Part shown: positions 1 to 8,310 of the stretch, piece by piece
Position numbering within the stretch: the stretch's first letter is position 1
Layout: every line of letters starts with the position of its first letter
DNA from: Roseibium sp. Sym1
Lineage (GTDB): Bacteria > Pseudomonadota > Alphaproteobacteria > Rhizobiales > Stappiaceae
Length of the DNA stretch: 64,000 bases
Assembly (NCBI RefSeq): GCF_027359675.1
Contig: NZ_CP114786.1
Location: 2,174,501 to 2,238,500 of the forward strand
Reading direction: 5' to 3'
Made by a program: the position numbers and the translations under genes
The notes under the pieces: generated by a model
What the model was told of the DNA's origin: nothing
Seen by the model: the letters and a program-made list of their open reading frames with translations, nothing else
Database searches by the model: none

Positions 1-375
1 GATGATATTGGTGGTCTTGCGCCAGAAATCCTTGGTCTCGGGGTCCCATGCGAACACGGTGGCCGTTTCGCCGGTCATCCGCCCGATCGAATCGATCATT
101 TCGTGATCCGCAAAGGCCGGAATTTCCGCAAGTTCTATGCGGGTGACGTTTCCCGATCGGTCCCAGGTCACCTTCGCGTCCGTGACACGTTCCTGAAACA
201 GGGTCGCCGCGACACGCAGGTTGACATCCTGCTTCTTTTGGGCGGCTACCTGGGCCTGCCCCAATGCGACCTGGTAAAGAAGAATGCCAACAACCACCAT
301 CGAGATGGTCAAAACACCCGCGGATACGATAGCCAGTGTCGAAGTGACACTAAGGCGCGCCAGTAAGTTTTTCAT
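1..375 (-). CDS. methyl-accepting chemotaxis protein, N-terminal part (runs off the window)
   Basis: The gene starts at 375 on the minus strand and is open to base 1, so only the first 125 residues are visible. They show a short charged N-terminus (MKNLLARLS), one hydrophobic segment at about residues 10-32, and then a periplasmic sensing region with the phrase TVFAWDPETKDFWRKTTNII. A membrane segment followed by this kind of Cache-like sequence is typical of alphaproteobacterial chemoreceptors. The HAMP and signalling domains would lie outside the window. A purine-rich GGAGAGGA lies about 14 bases upstream of the ATG. The chemoreceptor call is from family resemblance; another Cache-domain sensor, such as a histidine kinase, cannot be excluded from this fragment. 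Confidence 0.6.
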   Translation of the reverse strand, partial: MKNLLARLSVTSTLAIVSAGVLTISMVVVGILLYQVALGQAQVAAQKKQDVNLRVAATLFQERVTDAKVTWDRSGNVTRIELAEIPAFADHEMIDSIGRMTGETATVFAWDPETKDFWRKTTNII

Positions 376-506
376 CGAATCACCCAATTTCCTCTCCGTC
401 CGCATGGTTAACGAGAGAAGTAAATTTTGGGAAAACGTGGCTACGACCTAAGTTGAATTTCAGGAAAAGCGATTTTCTACCGTAGAGTGTGCTGTTCCTG
501 ACCGTT

Positions 507-1400
507 TCAACTGGCAAACAGAAGCGCGCTGCCGGCGACGACAAGCGCAGCTCCGGCCCAGGCGCCAAGTGCGGGCATCTCCCCGGTGCGCCACCACATC
601 ATCGGCAGCATGACGACCGGTGTCGTTGCCGACAGGGTGGCGACAATGCCGACCTGGCCACCGGAGAGCGCGAACAGGATCAGGGTCATGCCAAGTCCCA
701 TGCCGAGAAGACCGGAAACGGCAATGACGCCGACTATGGACAGGCTCAGCCTGCCGGCGGGTTTGACCCACGAATACGGCAGCCGTGTCAGAAGCAGGAG
801 GCCGATGGCGGCCACGCCGACACGGATGCTGGAAGCTGCAACCGGGTCGGCGCCGGTTTCCATGATCGGCCGGGCAATCAGCGAACCGACGGATTGCGAC
901 AGAGCGGCGGCGAGACCGACCAGCACGCCGACCCAGACCGGTCCGCGGATGTTTTCCCACTTGTGCAGCTGCGACTTGCGCTTGCCGAAGCGGATGGCCA
1001 GCAGCACGCCCAGAAAGGTCAGGCCGATCCCGGCGACCTGTGTCCCGTTGAGATGTTCCCCCAGGATCATCCAGCCGAGGATCGCCGACATCGGCGCATT
1101 CAGGGAAAACAGCATGGCGGTACGGCGCGGGCCCATGCGGTTCAGGGTCAGGAAAAGCGCGGTGTCGCCCAGGAAGATGCCGATGAAACCGGACAGGACC
1201 AGTGGCAGAAGATGCGCGTTGCCGATCGAGCCCCAGCCCGTTGTCAGGGCCACCCATGCCGACAACATGAGCGCAACCAGCACCATGCGGGTGCAATTGA
1301 AGGCAATGGCGCCAAGGTGTTGTGCGGGGCCGGCGGACAGGAGGCCCGTCAGAGCCCAGAGCGTCGCCGCGCCAAGCGCCGCGGCTTCATAGAGAAACAT
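507..1400 (-). CDS. DMT-family (EamA) transporter
   Basis: This 297-residue protein is almost entirely hydrophobic and reads as about ten membrane segments arranged as two EamA repeats (about 4-137 and 155-293), the usual length and layout of drug/metabolite exporters. The repeat boundary is a basic loop (FGKRKSQL). Typical family features include the Pro/Gly-rich helix ends and the phrase LGEHLNGTQVAGIGLTFLGV at the end of repeat one. The substrate cannot be read from sequence; family members export amino acids, nucleotide sugars or small metabolites at the inner membrane. It lies 12 bases downstream of the TenA-like gene on the same strand, so co-transcription is likely, and a thiamine-related or amino acid substrate is possible but unproven. 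Confidence 0.85.
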   Translation of the reverse strand: MFLYEAAALGAATLWALTGLLSAGPAQHLGAIAFNCTRMVLVALMLSAWVALTTGWGSIGNAHLLPLVLSGFIGIFLGDTALFLTLNRMGPRRTAMLFSLNAPMSAILGWMILGEHLNGTQVAGIGLTFLGVLLAIRFGKRKSQLHKWENIRGPVWVGVLVGLAAALSQSVGSLIARPIMETGADPVAASSIRVGVAAIGLLLLTRLPYSWVKPAGRLSLSIVGVIAVSGLLGMGLGMTLILFALSGGQVGIVATLSATTPVVMLPMMWWRTGEMPALGAWAGAALVVAGSALLFAS

Positions 1401-1412
1401 GAGTGATATCCG

Positions 1413-2144
1413 TCAGGGGCTGACCGGCAGCGTCGGCGGCTGGCCCGTCCAGGCCGTTTCGAAAAAGGCAACTTCGAGCGCGCTCATCTTGCGGAAGCAG
1501 ATAGCGGCCTCTTCCTGTTCCTCGGGCGAAAGCGCCGGGCCCAGACTGTCCATTTCCTCGCGCAGCCAGCCGACAAACTCCTGGAAACCGGCAACGGCGT
1601 GCAGGTCGATCCATTCGGCGAGATAAAAGGCATGCGGGCGCGGTTTTTGCGCTTCGCGGAGGCCCCAGGTGAGGTAGCACCATTCCGCGCAAAGCAGGCA
1701 GGCGAGACCCTCGGTGTAACGTCCTTTGCCGGAGGCGGTCAGCAGAAGTTCGGCAAAGGCACGGGTGACAGGGCCCTGGGCCGCGGCCTCGTAGACTTCG
1801 GGGTCTACGCCGAGGGCTTTGAACGAGCGAAGGAAATAGTCGTTTTCCTCCGAAGTCAGCAAGGCCAGAAAACCGGACAGGCGGGACTTGGAACGCATGG
1901 CGGGCGCCTTGGCCACCAGAAACCCGATCGTCGATGCCAGATCGGTAATGAACGTATAGTCCTCGATCAGGTAGCGGGCATAGGCTTCCTCTGGCACGGA
2001 GCCGTCACCGATCGCCTGCGTGAAGACGTGGTTCGCGGCATCGGACCAATAGGGCTCCGCCCTTGCCGCCAGCCAGTCGGTGAAGCGGGCCCCGGGATCA
2101 GCCGCGAGAAAGTCCCGGAAGGATCCGTCGAACTGCGTGGTCAT
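1413..2144 (-). CDS. TenA-like protein (thiaminase II / PqqC-like fold)
   Basis: The 243-residue protein matches the all-helical TenA/PqqC fold. TenA enzymes hydrolyse thiamine or salvage its aminopyrimidine fragment in the cytosol. Cys152 in the LLC motif aligns with the TenA nucleophile, and Glu224 in SALEVAFFE matches the catalytic C-terminal Glu, so it looks like a Cys-containing (TenA_C) member. The start at 2144 is chosen over 2183 because GGGAG lies 11 bases upstream and the extra residues look non-coding. It sits between the pqq operon and a DMT transporter on the same strand. Since PqqC shares this fold, a role linked to PQQ is conceivable, but thiamine salvage is the default expectation. 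Confidence 0.75.
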   Translation of the reverse strand: MTTQFDGSFRDFLAADPGARFTDWLAARAEPYWSDAANHVFTQAIGDGSVPEEAYARYLIEDYTFITDLASTIGFLVAKAPAMRSKSRLSGFLALLTSEENDYFLRSFKALGVDPEVYEAAAQGPVTRAFAELLLTASGKGRYTEGLACLLCAEWCYLTWGLREAQKPRPHAFYLAEWIDLHAVAGFQEFVGWLREEMDSLGPALSPEEQEEAAICFRKMSALEVAFFETAWTGQPPTLPVSP

Positions 2145-2329
2145 GTGGCGACTGGCTCCCTTCGCGGATGCAGCGTGATGCATTGATCTTCTGCGCGAAC
2201 GGGTAAACAGGCGGGTGCGGATCTGTCAATCCTCAAGCTTGTCCAGGAGGGCCTGGCCAACTGACAAGTTTCCAGACCGTCATCAACGCTGTCTGTTCCG
2301 GAGCCTTCCCGTCGACAGACGCCAGGCGC

Positions 2330-3433
2330 TCAGGCAGGCTCGGTCTGCCTGCCGATCACGCGTCTTCGGATCGGTTCGGCGGGGGGGAGATCGCGCAGTT
2401 CCGCGTGGTGAGGCGACTTGATGCAGGTCGGATCGGTTGCCGCGGCATCACCGGTCATCGCGAAAGCCTGGCAACGGCAGCCACCGAAATCGATTTCCTT
2501 TCTGTCGCAGGAGCGACAGGGTTCCGGCATCCAGTCGAAGCCGCGAAAGCGGTTGAAGGCTTCCGACCTTTCCCAGATCTCGCGCAACGGTTTTTCACTC
2601 ACCTTGTGAAAGGTCATCGAGGTGATCGTCTGGGCCGCGTGACATGGCAGCACGGTTCCGTCCGGCGTGATCATGAAGGCATCCGAGGCCCAGCCCCCCA
2701 TGCAGGGTTTTGGGTAGTCGGCATAATAATCCGGCGTGACAAAGTCGATGTTGAGGATGCCCGCCAGATCTTCGCGCACCGTCTCGACATAGTCGACCTG
2801 GCGCATCACCGCGTCATGGTCCGGCAGAAGGGCCGAGCGGTTCAGATAGGCCCAGCCGTAATACTGGACATTGGCGATTTCCAGCCGTTCGGCGCCGAGT
2901 TCCAGGCCAAGGGCAACGAAGTCGGGAACTTCATGAATGTTCAGCTTGTGGATCGGTGCGTTGACGGTGAGCGGCAGGCCGAGTTCACGGACCCAGGCCG
3001 CTGCCTGGCGTTTCTTCGCATGGGCGTTCCTGTAATGCCCGACCATTTCCGTCGTGTCCGGATGCGCACCCTGAAAACTGACCTGGACATGGTCGAGCCC
3101 GGCTTCGGCAAAGCTCTCCAGACGGTCCCGGGTGAGCGTGACGGCGGCGGTGATCAGATTCGTATAGACGTTTCGTGCGCTCAGGCAGGCGATGATCCTG
3201 TCCAGGTCCTGGCGCAGGGTGGGTTCGCCGCCGGAAAGATGTATCTGGAGGACGCCCAGATCGGCGGCCTGTTCGAACGTGTCCAGCCAGGTTTGCGTGT
3301 CCAGCTCCCTGTCGGCCTTGAGCAACTCCACGGGATTGGAGCAATAACCGCATTGCAGGGGGCAACGATGGGTCAGTTCCGCCAGCAAGCCGAGAGGCGG
3401 ACCGACAACAGGTTTCGCATTTGCCGCAGTCAT
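2330..3433 (-). CDS. pqqE: PQQ biosynthesis radical SAM enzyme PqqE
   Basis: PqqE makes the first carbon-carbon bond of PQQ by cross-linking Glu and Tyr side chains in the PqqA peptide, using S-adenosylmethionine and iron-sulfur clusters. The radical SAM motif CxxxCxxC is present as Cys24, Cys28 and Cys31, followed by the SAM-binding GGEPTL. The C-terminal SPASM-type cysteines are visible in PCMGGW, CRSCDRKEIDFGGCRCQ and DPTCIK. The protein has 367 residues, usual for the family. An open frame extends upstream, but the start at 3433 overlaps the pqqD stop by 4 bases (ATGA), the normal translational coupling in this operon. Last gene of pqqABCDE. Confidence 0.97.
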   Translation of the reverse strand: MTAANAKPVVGPPLGLLAELTHRCPLQCGYCSNPVELLKADRELDTQTWLDTFEQAADLGVLQIHLSGGEPTLRQDLDRIIACLSARNVYTNLITAAVTLTRDRLESFAEAGLDHVQVSFQGAHPDTTEMVGHYRNAHAKKRQAAAWVRELGLPLTVNAPIHKLNIHEVPDFVALGLELGAERLEIANVQYYGWAYLNRSALLPDHDAVMRQVDYVETVREDLAGILNIDFVTPDYYADYPKPCMGGWASDAFMITPDGTVLPCHAAQTITSMTFHKVSEKPLREIWERSEAFNRFRGFDWMPEPCRSCDRKEIDFGGCRCQAFAMTGDAAATDPTCIKSPHHAELRDLPPAEPIRRRVIGRQTEPA

Positions 3434-3738
3434 TGGTCCTCCCCGCAGCGCAGCAGCAGGCGGTCGGACCACTCCTGTAGAAAAGTGAGCACGTCCGGGG
3501 CGATCTCCTCGGTCGAGGCGTCGTAATCCGCCGCGAGGCCGCGAACGATGTCCGTGACGGTGTCCCTGCCGGTGCAGCGACGCAGGATGTCCGCGCTGAT
3601 CTCGTCGGGCCAAAGCACTTTTTCCGGCGCAAGCACCACCCATTTCTGCCGCAGCTCGTCGAAGCGCAAGTGGACGTGTGACGGCAGCAGGGGCCGGCTT
3701 GTCCGCGTGATTTCCATGCGGGTGCGGGGCACGGTCAC
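3430..3738 (-). CDS. pqqD: PQQ biosynthesis peptide chaperone PqqD
   Basis: PqqD binds the PqqA precursor and presents it to PqqE. This 102-residue protein has the family layout: an N-terminal strand region with HVHLRFDELRQKWVVLAPEK and a C-terminal helical part with LQEWSDRLLL. The start is a GTG at 3738, 4 bases after the pqqC stop; an ATG seven codons later has no better ribosome site. The stop overlaps the pqqE ATG by 4 bases. Both its size and its place between pqqC and pqqE support the call. Confidence 0.95.
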   Translation of the reverse strand: MTVPRTRMEITRTSRPLLPSHVHLRFDELRQKWVVLAPEKVLWPDEISADILRRCTGRDTVTDIVRGLAADYDASTEEIAPDVLTFLQEWSDRLLLRCGEDQ

Positions 3739-3742
3739 CGGC

Positions 3743-4582
3743 CTATTCCGCTATGGCCGGCCGAAACGCGCCCGGAGCGATCAGGCCCGGTGTCACATAG
3801 GCGAAATGCAGGGCATCGAGCATCGCCCAGAGGATGTCGCACTTGGTCAGCAGCGCGTCGACCGCATCCGCCTGCTTGTCCGGCGTATCGGCCCAGAGCA
3901 TGACAAGGCCGAGGGCGTGTTCGGCGTCGCGCGGGGCCTGGTGCAGGCGCGGCTTGAAATAGGCGAGCGTGTCCTCGGTGATGTAGTCATAGCGGGCGAG
4001 CATGGCGGGGACCCGTTCGCCGATGGCGACCGGTGAAAAAAGCTCCGTCAGGGACGAGGCGACCGCGACCAGCAGGGAAGACCGGGACACCAGATCGATA
4101 TAGGCATTGACCGCGAAGCGGGTCGCGGGCAGGGCGTATTTGCGGGACTTGACCATTTCGATGTCCAGATCAAGCCCTTCGGCGAGCTTCAGCCAGCGCT
4201 TGATGCCACCGTCCTTTTCTTGTGTCTCGCCGCCGTCATGATCAACGATGCGCTTGCGCCATTCGCGGCGGAATTCCGGATCTTCCGAACGGGACAGGAT
4301 GATGGCGTCTTTCTTCGGGATGGCTGCCTGATAGCAATAGCGGTTGAGGGCCCAGGCCCGCATCTGCGCCTTGGTCAGTTCACCCGCGTTCATCAGCTTA
4401 TGGAAGGGGTGGTGCATGTGATAACGCTCGAAGCCGGCGGTTCGCAGTGTCTGTTCCAGCTCCTCGGGCGAGAGCAGGCGTCCGGCCCGGCGTATTTCGT
4501 CGGCTGCCGACGGCTCCACGCCGCTTCCGATACCGGGTTCTGCCGGGGTGTGTAGGTCCCGCGCCGTTGCGACTGCACTCAT
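3743..4582 (-). CDS. pqqC: pyrroloquinoline-quinone synthase PqqC
   Basis: PqqC catalyses the final oxidations and ring closure that give PQQ, without a metal cofactor. The 279-residue protein carries the helical-bundle core with HMHHPFHKLMNAGELT near residue 55, NRYCYQAAIPKKDA, and the HD-rich stretch RIVDHDGGETQEKDGG, all typical of PqqC. About 35 N-terminal residues precede the conserved core, so the true start could be a little later, but the ATG at 4582 overlaps the pqqB stop by 4 bases, which fits coupling. Third enzyme gene of the operon. Confidence 0.96.
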   Translation of the reverse strand: MSAVATARDLHTPAEPGIGSGVEPSAADEIRRAGRLLSPEELEQTLRTAGFERYHMHHPFHKLMNAGELTKAQMRAWALNRYCYQAAIPKKDAIILSRSEDPEFRREWRKRIVDHDGGETQEKDGGIKRWLKLAEGLDLDIEMVKSRKYALPATRFAVNAYIDLVSRSSLLVAVASSLTELFSPVAIGERVPAMLARYDYITEDTLAYFKPRLHQAPRDAEHALGLVMLWADTPDKQADAVDALLTKCDILWAMLDALHFAYVTPGLIAPGAFRPAIAE

Positions 4583-5517
4583 AACGTCAACTCCATCCCG
4601 TCATAGCCGATCTCCCAGCCCGCCGCTTCCACCGTTTTCGCGGCGTCCGAGGCGGGGTCGAGGATCGGGTTTGTATTGTTGATGTGAACGAAAATCCTGC
4701 GGCCGAGATCGACATTCCTCAAGGCGGCCAGCGTGCCATGCTCTCCGCCGATGGCCATGTGGCCCATGCGTGCGCCGGTCTTGCTGCCGACACCGGTGTC
4801 GGCCATCTCCGTGTCGTGGAAGACCGTGCCGTCGAACATCAGGCAGGCGCCGCCGTCGATCCGTTCCCGCAGCGCGTCGTCCACCGCAGCGCAGCCGGGT
4901 ATGTAGAACAGCGTTCCGTCTGTCCCCTGCGAGGCCGATGTCCTGAGCGCGATGCCGATCGTGTCGCCAGGGGCTGTGCCGAAATTGTCGTCGTCCGTAT
5001 TTTCCAGAAACAGCGCGACCTTGCCGGAAACGGCGAAGGTTTCAACGCTCAGTCCGAGCGGGCCACGGGGTCCTTCGAGCTCGGTGACGCCTTCGAGCGG
5101 AAGCTCGCGGCGTTCCACCACCTCCGGGTTCAACACCTGAAAGATGCTGTTTTCGCCGAGGGTTTTCAGCACCCTGGCGGTTGCGTAGAGAATGAAGGGT
5201 TCGCGCTCCCGCAAGGAAAGGAGACCGGCGATATGGTCGACATCCGCATTCGTCAGGACAACGGCCTCGATCGGCGTGTGCCTGAGCGGTCCGTCCGCCC
5301 GGGGCTGCAAATCCGGGCTCGCGGCGATCTGTTCGCGAATATCGGGTGAGGCATTGAAAACAGCCCAGCTTCGGCCATCCGCGCTCGCAGCGATGCTCGA
5401 TTGCGTCCGAACGCGAAAGCCGGGCTTTTTTTCACGCACTGCACGGCTCAGCGGGGCGTTACAGTTCCATTGGGGAAAGCCGCCACCAGCCGCGGATCCG
5501 AGGACCCTGATTTTCAC
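4579..5517 (-). CDS. pqqB: PQQ biosynthesis protein PqqB (MBL fold)
   Basis: PqqB is a metallo-beta-lactamase-fold protein of the PQQ pathway, proposed to oxidise the tyrosine-derived intermediate. The 312-residue protein begins with the family signature MKIRVLGSAAGGGFPQWNC and has the ligand region TNADVDHIAGLLSL, followed by HDTEM and the C-terminal HINNTNPIL. The TNADVDH form differs from the HxHxDH of hydrolytic MBL enzymes, as is normal for PqqB. It starts 27 bases downstream of pqqA and overlaps pqqC by 4 bases. Confidence 0.97.
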   Translation of the reverse strand: MKIRVLGSAAGGGFPQWNCNAPLSRAVREKKPGFRVRTQSSIAASADGRSWAVFNASPDIREQIAASPDLQPRADGPLRHTPIEAVVLTNADVDHIAGLLSLREREPFILYATARVLKTLGENSIFQVLNPEVVERRELPLEGVTELEGPRGPLGLSVETFAVSGKVALFLENTDDDNFGTAPGDTIGIALRTSASQGTDGTLFYIPGCAAVDDALRERIDGGACLMFDGTVFHDTEMADTGVGSKTGARMGHMAIGGEHGTLAALRNVDLGRRIFVHINNTNPILDPASDAAKTVEAAGWEIGYDGMELTL

Positions 5518-5544
5518 CGAGCTCCTCCCTTGCGCGGCAATCTG

Positions 5545-5646
5545 TTATTTCTTCCGGCCGCAGGTGCCGATTTCGGCAGGCATGTAGCGGGTGACTTCAA
5601 ATCCGGCTTCGACGGCGGTCATGGTCGGCTTCTTCCAGGTCTTCAT
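5545..5646 (-). CDS. pqqA: PQQ precursor peptide PqqA
   Basis: A 33-residue ORF encodes the ribosomally made precursor of PQQ. It begins MKTWKKPT and contains Glu17-x3-Tyr21 (EVTRY), the Glu and Tyr that PqqE cross-links and that become the PQQ skeleton. The C-terminus continues past the usual end to GTCGRKK, somewhat longer than the classical peptide of about 23-24 residues. A strong ribosome site, AGGAGG, lies 7 bases before the ATG. Being first in the operon with its own strong site fits the excess of PqqA needed over the enzymes. No pqqF protease gene is visible nearby. Confidence 0.96.
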   Translation of the reverse strand: MKTWKKPTMTAVEAGFEVTRYMPAEIGTCGRKK

Positions 5647-6053
5647 GTCGTTTCCTCCTCTGGTTGACATGCAGCGCAAGTCTAGCACCCGAGTTTGGCG
5701 CGGGCAGGCGACACCTTAGTCTGTATTCCGCAACGGGCCGGCGAAGCGATTCTGGCATCAATCTTCTGATCAAGTTATTGATCTTGAATTGGTTTTTTGT
5801 CGTGTTGACGCGTTGGTGCGCAATCCGGTCGTTTTTCCTGCCGAAAACACGGACCAAACCAAAAGGCATTCGCTTCGCGCAAGGCGGCACACGAACGCCG
5901 CATCTGCGTGGGGCCGTCCGGGTTCATTTTTTTAAAAAGGCGTGGAAGCAAGCGGGACAGCCGCCGCATGTGTGTGAACCGGTGGAGCCGGGCCTGCAGG
6001 AGGCAGCGGGCGCGCCGGTGCGCGCCCGTTTCTTCAGATCGCGGTGGCTTTGC
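5647..6053. other. intergenic region upstream of pqqA, no gene seen
   Basis: About 400 bases separate pqqA from the end of asd. The part near 5740-5880 is more AT-rich than its surroundings and presumably holds the pqq promoter reading leftwards. A GC-rich inverted repeat (GGGCGCGC and GCGCGCCC) near 6007-6027 lies just past the asd stop but has no clear T-run on the asd transcript. Short open frames on both strands here lack ribosome sites and family features. Confidence 0.5.
5768..5783. promoter_or_regulatory. inverted repeat upstream of pqqA (possible operator)
   Basis: GATCAA and TTGATC form a perfect 6-4-6 inverted repeat about 120 bases upstream of the pqqA start, inside the AT-richer stretch. 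The position suits a transcription-factor site, but no regulator is identified and a 6-base arm can occur by chance. Confidence 0.3.
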
Positions 6054-7088
6054 TCAGGCCGCGGCCTTCTTCGGCGTGATCAGGCCGCGATTGACCAGGA
6101 CCTCGGCAATCTGGACCGTGTTGAGCGCCGCGCCCTTGCGCAGGTTGTCGGAAACCACCCACATGTTGAGGCCGTTCTCGATGGTCGCGTCCTCGCGGAT
6201 GCGCGAGATATAGGTCGCGTCCTCGCCGGCGCTCTCGTAAGGCGTGATGTAGCCGCCGTCTTCCTGCTTGTCGATGACCAGGCAACCCGGTGCCTCGCGC
6301 AGGATGTTGCGTGCTTCGTCCGCGGTGATCTCGTTTTCGAACTCGATGTTGACGCTTTCCGAGTGGCCGATGAACACCGGCACGCGCACGGCGGTGCAGG
6401 TCACCTTGATGGCCGGATCGAGCATCTTCTTGGTTTCGGCCAGCACCTTCCATTCTTCCTTGGTGTAGCCGTCTTCCATGAAGCTGTCGATATGCGGAAT
6501 GACGTTGAAGGCGATGCGCTTGGTGAATTTCGACGGTTCGATCGGGTCGTTCACGAAAACCGCACGGGTCTGGTTGAACAGCTCTTCCATCGCTTCCTTG
6601 CCGCCACCGGATACCGACTGGTAGGTGGACACGACGATGCGCTTGATCTTGGCATGGTCATGCAGGGGCTTCAACGCCACGACCAGCTGGGCGGTGGAGC
6701 AGTTCGGGTTGGCGATGATGTTTTTCCTGGTGAAGCCGGTGATGGCATCGGCGTTCACTTCCGGCACGATCAGCGGCACATCGGCGTCGTAGCGCCAGGC
6801 GGAGGAGTTGTCGATGACAACGCAGCCCTTGGCGCCGATCTTCGGCGACCATTCCTTGGAAACGGTGCCGCCCGCGGACATCAGGCAGATATCGGTGTCG
6901 GAGAAGTCGTAATTCTCCATGGCCTGAACCTTCAGCGTCTTGTCGCCGAAGGAAACCTCGGTGCCCTGCGAGCGGCGCGAGGCGAGAGCGACGACTTCAT
7001 CCGCCGGAAAGCCGCGCTCGGCGAGAATGTCGAGCATCTCGCGGCCGACATTGCCGGTGGCGCCTGCGATTGCGATCTTGTAACCCAT
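6054..7088 (-). CDS. asd: aspartate-semialdehyde dehydrogenase
   Basis: Asd reduces aspartyl-4-phosphate to aspartate semialdehyde with NADPH, at the branch to lysine/diaminopimelate, threonine and methionine. The 344-residue protein shows the N-terminal nucleotide-binding GATGNVGREML, the catalytic Cys130 in NPNCST, and the substrate-region phrases SGGGKEAMEEL and GHSESVNIEF. The start at 7088 is chosen over an upstream extension to 7292 because MGYKIAIAG is the normal family N-terminus and AAGGA lies 10 bases before it. It is a stand-alone housekeeping gene with pqqA downstream in the same direction. Confidence 0.96.
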   Translation of the reverse strand: MGYKIAIAGATGNVGREMLDILAERGFPADEVVALASRRSQGTEVSFGDKTLKVQAMENYDFSDTDICLMSAGGTVSKEWSPKIGAKGCVVIDNSSAWRYDADVPLIVPEVNADAITGFTRKNIIANPNCSTAQLVVALKPLHDHAKIKRIVVSTYQSVSGGGKEAMEELFNQTRAVFVNDPIEPSKFTKRIAFNVIPHIDSFMEDGYTKEEWKVLAETKKMLDPAIKVTCTAVRVPVFIGHSESVNIEFENEITADEARNILREAPGCLVIDKQEDGGYITPYESAGEDATYISRIREDATIENGLNMWVVSDNLRKGAALNTVQIAEVLVNRGLITPKKAAA

Positions 7089-7200
7089 TTTCGAGTAGTC
7101 CTTGTCCGTCTCCCCGCTTCGCCGGCGCCCTGTCCTTGTGAATGGGCGTCGCCGGCTCCCGGCGCCTCCCATCCCCGGGGAGGCGGGATGAGCGGCACCG

Positions 7201-7338
7201 TCAAGCGGTGGTCTTGGTGGTCTTCGGTGTGTGTTTGAGAGCGGTTGCTGCAGACGTCCGGGTCTCGCCGCGCATGAAGGTCGCGCTGGCAAGGGCCTGG
7301 GTCATCATATCCAGAATGTCGGCTTTCAGCCGGGTCAT
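7201..7338 (-). CDS. possible small protein upstream of asd, unknown
   Basis: A 45-residue frame on the minus strand begins MTRLKADILDMMTQALA and ends in a Thr/Lys-rich tail. The first 20 residues read as an amphipathic helix, not random GC-rich translation, which is why it is listed. There is only a weak GCGAG ribosome-like site. It lies in the 460-base gap between asd and the racemase-like gene; the rest of that gap (7089-7200 and 7339-7549) shows only GC-rich inverted repeats near 7120-7185. No family is recognised. Confidence 0.3.
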   Translation of the reverse strand: MTRLKADILDMMTQALASATFMRGETRTSAATALKHTPKTTKTTA

Positions 7339-7549
7339 CGGGGCTCGCAATCGTCAAAACTTGAGACGGCGGTGTTTTTGCCCGGAAATCCGCGCAAGTC
7401 AACAAGGAATACGGTGGAAACGCGCGATTGGTATTCAAGTTGTTGCCTGGAGGATACGGATCATCTGCCGGGCCGCTGTTCTGCGGGCGGCGTGCGACGT
7501 GCCGGCAGGCGGGGCAAACACCGCGTGCCGATGAGTTCATGGATGCAAC

Positions 7550-8293
7550 TCAACCGGCGAACAACCGGCCAGGTCCCTGTCCGGCCGTGCCGAGACCGGC
7601 GAGGGTCATCATGTGCCAGGCCAGGGCGAGATTGGAGCTGATCACCGGTTTGCCGAGCCGTTTCTCGCAGGCCTCGATCACCGGGAAGGTGCGCAGGTTG
7701 GTGCAGGAGGTGAAGACGGCCTCGACCTGCGGGTCGGATCCCACGGAGCAGATCGCGTCTTCCACCGACCCGAGCGCGATCCGCGCGACAACGGCCTCCT
7801 CGCCCTGACCGAAGGAGCCGACCCGGACCGGGTCGAGGTCGTTGTCCCGCAACAGGGCGCAGACCGCGTTCGAGACCTCCTCGACATAGGGCGAGACGAC
7901 GCCGACCCTCGTCACGTTCAGGTGCTTGAGCGCGGCGACGACCGCGCTGGCCGGGTTGGTCACCTTGGCCGAGCCATGCGCCCTTCCGACCGCGGCCGCC
8001 ACGGCGTCCGCACCGATCACGGTCGCTCCCGAGGTACAGGCGTAACCGACGACACTGAGCGGCGTGTTTCCGGGCAGGAACCCGGCCGCATCCGTGAGCC
8101 GGTCCTTCATCAGCATCAGGGTTTCCGGCGTGACGTCCGGCGCACTTTCGATCCTGGTGTGGTAGAGCGCGGCGGCCTGCCGGTGAAAGATTTCCCGGAA
8201 CTCGCGTTCGATGGTCTCGTCGGCGGACAGCACGATCAGGCCCAGCGCCTTGGTCGTTTCCACGCTGTGATCAATTTCAAACGGCAACTGCAT
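7550..8293 (-). CDS. Asp/Glu racemase-superfamily enzyme (maleate isomerase / EutA-like)
   Basis: This 247-residue protein belongs to the fold shared by Asp/Glu racemases, maleate cis-trans isomerases and arylmalonate decarboxylases. Both active-site cysteines expected of a racemase/isomerase are present: Cys86 in GYACTSGATVIG and Cys197 in FTSCTNLRTF. These phrases match the maleate isomerase/EutA branch more than glutamate racemase. It starts 17 bases after the M24 gene and is third in an operon with that gene and a PLP lyase, so a catabolic substrate shared by the three is likely. The exact reaction is unknown. Confidence 0.75.
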   Translation of the reverse strand: MQLPFEIDHSVETTKALGLIVLSADETIEREFREIFHRQAAALYHTRIESAPDVTPETLMLMKDRLTDAAGFLPGNTPLSVVGYACTSGATVIGADAVAAAVGRAHGSAKVTNPASAVVAALKHLNVTRVGVVSPYVEEVSNAVCALLRDNDLDPVRVGSFGQGEEAVVARIALGSVEDAICSVGSDPQVEAVFTSCTNLRTFPVIEACEKRLGKPVISSNLALAWHMMTLAGLGTAGQGPGRLFAG

Positions 8294-8310
8294 GGGCTTT
8301 GTCCACGGCG

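Noticed and set aside
2330..3643. pqqE with a 70-residue N-terminal extension
   Set aside because: The extension is the out-of-frame reading of pqqD, and the 3433 start gives the standard PqqE N-terminus and a 4-base overlap.
5664..7238. 524-codon plus-strand frame opposite asd
   Set aside because: It is antisense to a clear asd gene, has no family features, and such long frames are expected on the opposite strand of GC-rich genes.
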